Shown: one piece after another, positions 8,978 through 14,552 of the stretch
How positions within the stretch are numbered: position 1 is the first letter of the stretch
Layout of the letters: each line of letters starts with the position of its first letter
Origin: Paraglomus occultum
Lineage: Eukaryota; Glomeromycota; Glomeromycetes; Paraglomerales; Paraglomeraceae
Reading direction: 5' to 3'
Assembly: GCA_910592205.1 (NCBI GenBank)
Contig: CAJVPJ010000922.1
Location: 1-14,552, forward strand
Length of the DNA stretch: 14,552 nucleotides
Notes under the pieces: generated by a model
Databases searched by the model: none
What the model saw: the letters and a program-made list of their open reading frames with translations, nothing else
What the model was told of the DNA's origin: nothing
Program-made: the position numbers and the translations under genes

Positions 8978-10147
8978 ATGTACATGGCAGCAACTCTCCC
9001 GACTCTCATTCTTCACAATATCTTTGAATATGTATTAGAAGACCATCACATGGGGGAAAACTACCTGCGTCCATGTCTACTAGTAAATAGACACTGGTGT
9101 GAAAATAGTGTACCGTTATGTTGGAGGCAACCTTTTAATATCTGGATGAGTCCTATCAAACTAAGAACACTAATACAAATGATGGATGATGAGGAGAGAA
9201 ACGCATTGGCTTCTGTTCCGCCGGTTTCAAAATCGTCGACTTTATTCGCATATCCTATGTATATGAAGCATTTAGATATATGTGCCCTAATAAGAGCGGC
9301 ACGATATTGGGCCAAACAATGGTGGCCGCTAACTGACCAAGTGAGCGCAAAGCGACCGCCTTTGTTAGTGGTACCGCAAATTGTAAAATCGATATTGAGA
9401 TTGTTCATCAGGTATTCGGCGAATGTTCTTACGCTTACGTTAGATGATTACAGATGCAATGATTTTGTCGAGGAGGAAATATTGATGTTATTTGACAAAG
9501 ATCTAAGAAAGTTAATAAGTACAACGAGAGACGTACGAGTACGCTTCAGTACAGCTAAACACAAAGTTCTTCGACATCTTAGTGAAAGTTGCGGGCATCT
9601 GGTAAGCACATGGCATCATTGATTCAAGATTGTGTTTACGGTAACTAGTTACTAATATGTTTGCTCTCAATTAATACTTACATCATTGAAGGAAAGAATC
9701 GATGTCAAAATCGCGAAAGAGTCAGCTGAAACAGATTTACCAACTCTCACCGATCTAATATTGTCTCAGCAAAATTTGACGCATTTCGTTTTTCGGGGTC
9801 GTTTGCTCAGAGATTACAGGAGTGGCAACGATCAGAATCAAATGTTTGTAACGAAGAAGCTTCGTGAGTCAATGAAAGCGCTCTTAAGACACTCTAAAAC
9901 AATACGATCACTTGAATTCTATAATATCGCTCTTGTGGATGTCCCAACACTTTCATCGTTTACCAATCTGGAAGAACTAAAATTTCAAGAGTGCGCGGGA
10001 TTTCGAGACGCCTTTGTGAATGATCTGCTGAAGAATGACTTCAAAAAATTACGAAACGTAGAGATTAGGTTCTGTGCTGGTGGTAACAAGCTTGATGCAT
10101 GGGTTGAACATTTTAAAGATAGGGACCATAGGGCAATGTTATCATGA
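8978..10147 (+). CDS. F-box-like/LRR-like protein B (two exons)
   Basis: Exons 8978-9601 and 9692-10147 give 359 residues. The intron 9602-9691 (90 nt) has donor GTAAGC, a TACTAAT branch site (9650-9656), acceptor TTGAAG and phase 0. The start ATG 8978 is the first in-frame ATG of the open frame; ATG 8984 (ATGGCAGCA) is an alternative two codons downstream. An F-box-like N-terminus (LPTLILHNIFEYVLED) is followed by LVNRHWCENSVPLCWRQPF, then YPMYMKHLDICALI and RYSANVLTLTL, each with a counterpart in F-box A (LVNRQW...YWRRPF, YPSYVKDLDICGLI, RYSVNLNTLII). The C-terminal half holds leucine-rich segments (LEELKFQECAGF, LRNVEIRFCAGG). Its presumed role is SCF substrate receptor. The intron sits at the equivalent residue in both paralogues (after CGHL here, CKFI in A), so they descend from one spliced ancestor. 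Confidence 0.85.
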
Positions 10148-11567
10148 GAGAAAGTCATCGTGAACAAATGTAGTTACTCCAGGTCGCTGTATTTTAGACT
10201 TACGGGGAACGGCTTATGTATTGATAACTATACTTTTCATAGACAATGTATTTTATGACAATTTCTATAGACATACAGTAAAATCATTATGCAATTCAAA
10301 TAACTTATTAACAATCATTAAAATCTTCAACCTTATGCACGCATATGTAAGATTGTGTTTTTATAGCATTATACATCCTTCATAAAGTATCTGTAATAAA
10401 TTACGAGGGTACTGCAGACACTGTGTCACTATAACCACATATGTAATAACAATAGCGTTTTCTTTTTATATCATTGAGTATTAGTTGCCCCGTCCTTTTT
10501 ATATCACAGCTACTATTTTTGTGAAAGTAGCAAAGGACAGTACAAATAGGGCTGTATATACAAGTGCAATTTCTATTCATATAATAATAATAAGCCTTTA
10601 TTAAACGTCTTGGACATTATCAAATGCTTTGCCATGCTGATTTCCGCAAGCTGGCAAAAGAAAATTTTTTTGTTTCGATCCAACTACAAAAATTTGTGCC
10701 TCTGGTTACCATCAAAGCACTTAACAGAATTGGAATGTAAACAGCACAACTGATAACGATTATATCGACTGTTGACGAATCGAAAGCAAGTATTTGTGCA
10801 ATATGTGACAGATTATAATAAAACCGCCAATTTTTCAGCCACAGATGACATTTTTTACATTAAATCCACCATGGTAACCAAGAATTACAGCTCTATTAGA
10901 AATCTCAAGGAGAACAAATTGTCCTCATGTTTTTAATCAATCTATGACCTCCAAACTCTTCAGGAATATCTTAGATAATAATAAGGAAAATTTACTAGTA
11001 CTAATGAAAATCATACCTAATAGTAATAAATACTTAGCCTGAATTTATGATGAACCAAGAAAGAAACGAAAAAAGAATACAACAATAAAGCAAAAAACCT
11101 AATACTAAATAATTATTTCATTTATATATTAGGAGTATACTCTTATAAGCTACCATTCCATGGGTTGTAAGAGCTATTACTATTGCAGCATTGTGCTTTA
11201 ATATTAACACTGTGTCAGACATTTAATAAGTGAAACTAAATATAAAGATCTTTCATAATTGTGTGTTACATCACCGAAACTTTAATAATTCTTCCAATTT
11301 CGTTGATAACTTACTCAAACCTTGTAAGTTCAAGCTTTCTAAGATTTTTAAAGTAGTATTAGTATATTCTGAACTTTCACATTTCAAATCCTTAGTTTAA
11401 AGTTTTCTTCATTATCTTCTTAACTCTCCGTTTTTTCTAATAGTTTTTTGTTTCTCTGTAATTATTATTATATGTTTACCATGTTTTTTATTTTATTTTG
11501 TTTATTCTGTTATTATTTTTTATGACAGTGTATGAAGTACATAATTATTTTTAGCTTGAAATTAATA
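10148..11567. other. long AT-rich intergenic stretch
   Basis: No gene is supported on either strand. AATAAA at 10395-10400 could serve as a distal polyadenylation signal for F-box gene B. An imperfect inverted repeat at 10492-10538 pairs GTCCTTT with AAAGGAC and GCTAC (10509-10513) with GTAGC (10527-10531). An ATA-repeat tract at 10581-10591 is followed by AGCCTTTATTAAACG. Poly-T and poly-A tracts are frequent from 11000 to 11560. Confidence 0.5.
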
Positions 11568-11966
11568 TTAAGCTAGTAAATTGCGTAAAAAATTAGACAT
11601 AGAACGAAACATTTGTCTAAATATTTTATTTGTTGCCAGTATAAGCTGGTCTTGGGTAAGTAACATTTTCGATTTAGTCTCTAACAAATGAGCTATGTTT
11701 TGATAAAATATTTGAGCCTTTAAAGGAAAAGAATTAGAACTACGATTGGGTTTAATTTCTTGGACAATTCTGGAAACACATGCTTTTCTAGTTCTAAAAC
11801 GGCTGAAAACACCATTGACGACCAGCTTGGCTTTGACAGTGCCAGAATTAGATATTTTTGTAACCACCCAATTTTTAAAGAAAATTCCCAAAACGGAATT
11901 AAGTGTAACGAAAATCATGTCGGTCTTGATCTGAAACGTTTTAACGTCTACGCTTAGGGTCATCAC
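11568..11966 (-). CDS. hypothetical 132-aa protein, weak HMG-box-like C-terminus
   Basis: A single uninterrupted frame from ATG 11966 to TAA (an ATG-ATG start pair). Residues 1-60 have no recognised domain. Residues 72-132, KPNRSSNSF followed by helical segments (IAHLLETKSKMLL, ATNKIFRQMFRSMSNFLRNL), have the length and layout of an HMG box: a Pro/Asn-Ser-Phe start, basic and hydrophobic helices, and a terminal Leu-Ala. The conserved Trp usually found after Met in helix 2/3 is Phe here (QMF), and the basic C-terminal tail is missing because the frame stops at LLA. HMG proteins of the MATA type are abundant in Glomeromycotina, so this may be a diverged or truncated copy. It could also be a chance ORF in AT-rich DNA; this ORF is the longest frame in its neighbourhood. 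Confidence 0.35.
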   Translation of the reverse strand: MMTLSVDVKTFQIKTDMIFVTLNSVLGIFFKNWVVTKISNSGTVKAKLVVNGVFSRFRTRKACVSRIVQEIKPNRSSNSFPLKAQIFYQNIAHLLETKSKMLLTQDQLILATNKIFRQMFRSMSNFLRNLLA

Positions 11967-12130
11967 GAAACTATGGTATCACTTTTTTGTATGTCATTGA
12001 TATACTCCGTTTAGCTAATACAGCCAGATGATAAGCTCGCCTCGTGAAGAAAACCACTGACATTTAACATTAGCATCTTAGAATTTCTACAAATAATCCT
12101 CAATTTGAAAGTTAAGTTAGCTTTTACGTA

Positions 12131-12600
12131 GGGTGTCTGAAAGTTTTGACAATATATTTATTTTTCGAAATGTACATAACAACTTTAAAATAATTATCAC
12201 ATTCCTTCAAAGTACTCTCCATTTATTTCTACACAACGTTTCAGTTTTTTTGCCAATTTTCAAAGGCTCTACAGTACATCTTTTTTTGGTATTAGTATAC
12301 TATTAGACACTGCCTGAACATCTCATGCAAGGTCTTCAACATTCTGAAACTCCTTCATTTTTTATTATGGGAATAGAAAATGTTACAGAAAGCCAGATAT
12401 AAAAGATGGGCATAAATTAGACTGCTTCTGTAAGTAACTATTAATTACAGTGCCTTGTAAAGTGTGCATTGTCATGATGAAGAGTCACATGACATACGGA
12501 ATCCATCTTGAACATACTTTACTGAGATCAAGTTGACTATGTAAAATATGTTCAATTGTTTTTTAGGCCTCCCAACCTCCTCCCCTGTTATGTTTAAAAT
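12131..12600 (-). mobile_element. decayed mariner-type (DD34D-like) transposon fragment
   Basis: Minus-strand peptide pieces appear in the mariner order, scattered over frames. They are GRPKK (near 12565-12580), TIEHILHSQLDLSKVCSRWI (ending in the KVCxRW motif), LHHDNAH (the second catalytic Asp at 12471-12473), LAFCNIF (the position of the third catalytic Asp, LAPCDFF in active relatives, now Asn at 12382-12384), and finally LKRCVEINGEYFEGM followed by TGA at 12197. A candidate terminal sequence, GGGTGTCTGAAAGTTTTGAC, follows TA at 12129-12130. No matching opposite end was seen, and the segment between GRPKK and the next block is deleted. Several frameshifts and the Asp-to-Asn change mean it cannot encode an active transposase. 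Confidence 0.75.
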
Positions 12601-12667
12601 TATGTGGGGTTCTCATTTAGTATTAAGTGGACTTCAGAAATGTCTTATTGCCACGTATTCATTACAG

Positions 12668-13328
12668 GAACCTGATTGTAGAAAATAATTTTCTGTCGAC
12701 GAGAAATGACGATAGAAAAAAATTTACTTGGGACTTTGCATACCAACTGTAAATATAAATTACTACTTGCATTAGACTATGCAATATATTTTATATAGCT
12801 AATTTTTGAAAAAAAAAATTTTTTTTTATTAGTGCTAATTTCTTTGACCGCGGAAATGATCTTCTTAACGAAAATTTATCTGAAAGAATGTACCGTGAAG
12901 TCTTTTTCACACTAATCACGCGAAGCTTGTTTCAAAAATTATGTGAAGACATGAAGGTTTTTTTGTAAGTGACAAACAGTATGCATTTCTAAGATTGCTT
13001 GTTATACACCTTAACAGAAAAATTTAACCTATTAGTGGCGAGATGTCCTTATTTGCGTCAGCGGAAGATTACGATCTAACCAAAAATGATGAGGAGGATC
13101 GCAGTAGCGGACGAAAAATCGATATTGTTTGGGCAACATCACCAAAACTTGAATTTGCCATTGGAGAAATTAGCGGTCCACCTAACCAACGCCAGCATCC
13201 ACATTTTTTCGGAGATAAGCTTAAAATTGCAAAAATGCTAAAAGTAGTGTTGAATAGAATAGTACGAATAAATGGAGGGGTCAGGGAGAGTTTGAGCATG
13301 CTAAAACTACATGGTTTACAAATTTACG
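12668..13328 (+). pseudogene. GEISGPP-motif gene, three exons, both ends missing
   Basis: Exons about 12668-12748 (open from 12627), 12833-12964 and 13036-13328 join in phase through introns 12749-12832 (GTAAAT...ATTAG) and 12965-13035 (GTAAGT...ATTAG). The exons read DDRKKFTWDFAYQ, NLSERMYREVFFTLITRSLF, ASAEDYDLTKNDEEDRSSGR, IDIVWATSPKLEFAIGEISG and HFFGDKLKIAKMLKVVLNRI, ending in LHGLQIYG at a GTAAGT donor (13329). The spacing Asp-Ile-Val...Gly-Glu-Ile-Ser followed by a Lys-rich helix recalls a PD-(D/E)xK nuclease-like core, with Ser where Lys is usual; this is inference. I recognise it as a multicopy Glomeromycete family of unknown function. No in-frame start codon exists before exon 1, where the mariner fragment abuts, and downstream only MTVPYKGLY (13379-13405) in a non-matching frame precedes transposon-like DNA. 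It is probably truncated at both ends. Confidence 0.55.
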
Positions 13329-13400
13329 GTAAGTATTTTCAATATAAATGGTAGTCTTTTATTTTTTTTTATCGAGATGACTGTGCCATATAAAGGGTTA

Positions 13401-13480
13401 TACACAGGGAAACTCGATAAGTCGGCCATGCATGGCTGGGCATGGTAGACCGACTTATCGAGAGGATCGACTTATCAACC
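13401..13480. repeat. hairpin-forming CCGACTTATCGAG repeat, transposon-end-like
   Basis: A TA-preceded CACAGGGAAACTCGATAAGTC begins at 13403. CTCGATAAGTCGG (13413-13425) and CCGACTTATCGAG (13450-13462) are perfect 13-bp inverted arms around a loop that contains the palindrome GCCATGCATGGC (13425-13436). A third partial copy, ATCGACTTATC, follows at 13467-13477, and a fourth, AGACCGACTTATTGAG, lies at 14005-14020. The CTCGATAAGTCGG type of sequence is common at ends of pogo/Tigger-like DNA transposons, so this is probably one end of such an element. Its other end was not identified with certainty. Confidence 0.55.
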
Positions 13481-13686
13481 ACGTGACCAATATGTCAAAT
13501 TTTTATTCACCGTTATAATAATAATATATCATAATATGATAAATAGACAAAAAAAATTATTCCAAATAAATATCCATGCTTGTTTGCGTTGAAGAAGTTA
13601 TTCTCTTTTTATCAATTTTCCGTTTTAAGTCTCTTAATCCTAAAACAAATGGAACTGTTTACTATTATATCAATATACTCAAGATA
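13481..13686. other. AT-rich spacer, no gene seen
   Basis: No ORF or recognisable peptide. It includes a CACGTG palindrome at 13480-13485 and AT-rich tracts such as ATAATAATATATCATAATATG. Confidence 0.4.
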
Positions 13687-13899
13687 TACACAGTGCCGCT
13701 CTTTATAGTAGACCTCCTTTATAGTGGAGACTAATTAAAATCGCGATATAGTGGATAGAGGTTCAAAACCGTCTATAATAAATTCTATCCGATATAGTGT
13801 ATTTACTAATTAATTTTCAAAAACCCTCGATATAGTGGATTTTTGAGAATTTTTTGCTAATAGATTTTTTTGATACACTATAAAGAGAGTCACTGTGTA
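13687..13899. mobile_element. 209-bp TA-flanked MITE
   Basis: The element is 13689-13897 between TA 13687-13688 and TA 13898-13899. The left end CACAGTGCCGCTCTTTATAG and the inverted right end CACAGTGACTCTCTTTATAG differ at two of 20 positions. The inside holds an array of [TC]TTTATAGT or GATATAGTGGA motifs (near 13701, 13718, 13745, 13792 and 13830) and no ORF. The design matches the MITE in the glomulin-like intron (CAGTG terminus, TA duplication, iterated TATAGT), although the sequences differ. It is probably a non-autonomous pogo/Tc1-superfamily element. Confidence 0.75.
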
Positions 13900-14113
13900 A
13901 TTAGCGAGTAAACAGTATAATTGTTGTGTTACAATACAAACAAGAAATCTTTACCAAATGATCCCATCGATTAAAATAGTAATGATGCTCCCGAATGTCA
14001 CGTGAGACCGACTTATTGAGAGAGAGTAATTTACCGTTACATAAATTACGGGATTTTTGTCACGTGGGTCAAAATTGATCATTCACGCGGGTTTTTTTAT
14101 TTTCGATTATTAG
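13900..14113. other. transposon-flanking DNA, candidate 5' end of the Tc1-like element
   Basis: No ORF. It contains the AGACCGACTTATTGAG copy (14005-14020), two CACGTG palindromes (13999-14004 and 14061-14066) and TCACGTGGGTCAAAATTGAT just upstream of the transposase frame, which may belong to the terminal inverted repeat of the Tc1-like element. That cannot be tested because the other end lies outside the window. Confidence 0.35.
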
Positions 14114-14552
14114 GACCACGGAAAAGAGCTTTCAAACGAACGGCGTGAGCGTATAATTGGCGCATATCTTAGTAATGTGAAGCAAAACGTTATCGCCAGT
14201 CAATTGAACATATCCACTAGTACGGTGAATAACACAATTAAACGATACAAGCAAACAAACTCTGCAATACCCAAGAAACGTCCTGGGCGCCCAAAAACGC
14301 TTACTGACCGGGATAGACGGGGCATAGTCCGGGAGGATAGGTTTGCCTCGCTTCCCGTTCTGACAGGTATAGTCTTGAGACTACACTACATACTAATACA
14401 GTTAAAAGATATCTACACGATGACGGTATTCGAAGTTACGCTGCTAAAAAAAAGCCACACTTGACTAAAAAACAACGACAAAGTCGATTAAGGTGGTGTA
14501 GAGAAAAGCGTAATTGGAAAGAAGAATGGAAACAAATAGTATGGTCAGATGA
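14114..14552 (+). pseudogene. Tc1-like transposase, 5' part, frameshifted and cut by the window end
   Basis: From 14114 the frame reads GKELSNERRERIIGAYL, then a helix-turn-helix (VIASQLNISTSTVNNTIKRY), then KKRPGRPKTLTDRDRRGIV, the paired-like DNA-binding region and GRPR-like linker of Tc1 transposases. Between about 14342 and 14380 the homology moves to another frame: TTLHTNTVKRYLHDDGIRSY, KKKPHLTKKQRQSRLRWC and finally QIVWSD, where Asp (14548-14550) is the expected first catalytic residue of the DDE triad. The rest lies beyond the window. There is no in-frame ATG at the start (TAG precedes Asp 14114), so the copy has at least a damaged start and one frameshift. Tc1 transposases cut and paste DNA at TA sites. 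Confidence 0.85.

Noticed and set aside
1-14552. CRISPR array, rRNA, tRNA, bacterial operon or phage features
   Set aside because: No spaced identical repeats, RNA gene cores or prokaryotic gene organisation were seen; introns and transposon types indicate a eukaryotic nuclear genome.

Overview
The window looks like nuclear DNA of a Glomeromycotina (arbuscular mycorrhizal) fungus. The evidence is AT-rich sequence, many short GT-AG introns (about 63-105 nt), two F-box-like proteins of the type that is strongly expanded in these fungi, fragments of several lineage-typical multicopy families, and decayed Tc1/mariner-type DNA transposons. Genus and species cannot be fixed from the sequence, and family assignments rest on recognition rather than a search.

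Layout. 1-2900 is a graveyard: a short open frame of unknown nature (679-1008, minus), then broken pieces of a zinc-ribbon-like family (1258-1551), a Walker-A P-loop family (1781-1968) and a coiled-coil family ending in RGALEFIR (2063-2525), the last broken by three one-base frameshifts. 2900-4370 has only weak ORFs. 4372-10147 is the healthy core: an F-box-like gene (minus, 2 exons), a 12-exon gene that I identify as a glomulin/ALF4 (YAP-binding) homologue (minus), and, divergently across a 154-bp gap, a second F-box-like gene (plus, 2 exons) whose intron lies at the position equivalent to that of the first. 10148-12130 is AT-rich and mostly empty, with one 132-aa ORF that has a weak HMG-box-like tail. 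12131-14552 is transposon-rich: a decayed mariner fragment (minus), a three-exon fragment of a GEISGPP-motif gene, a cluster of CCGACTTATCGAG repeats, a 209-bp TA-flanked MITE, and the 5' part of a frameshifted Tc1-like transposase cut by the window end.

How the genes relate. Glomulin family proteins bind the RBX1 RING subunit of cullin-RING ligases, and F-box proteins are substrate receptors of the SCF type of these ligases, so the core is thematically one E3-ligase neighbourhood. F-box-like genes are so numerous in these fungi that chance adjacency is likely. The most concrete new observation is a 171-bp TA-flanked inverted-repeat element sitting wholly inside intron 9 of the glomulin gene. 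Removing it with one TA returns the intron from 238 to 65 nt, the size of its neighbours. A second element near 13.7 kb shares the same design: a CAGTG terminus, TA flank and internal arrays of TATAGT motifs.
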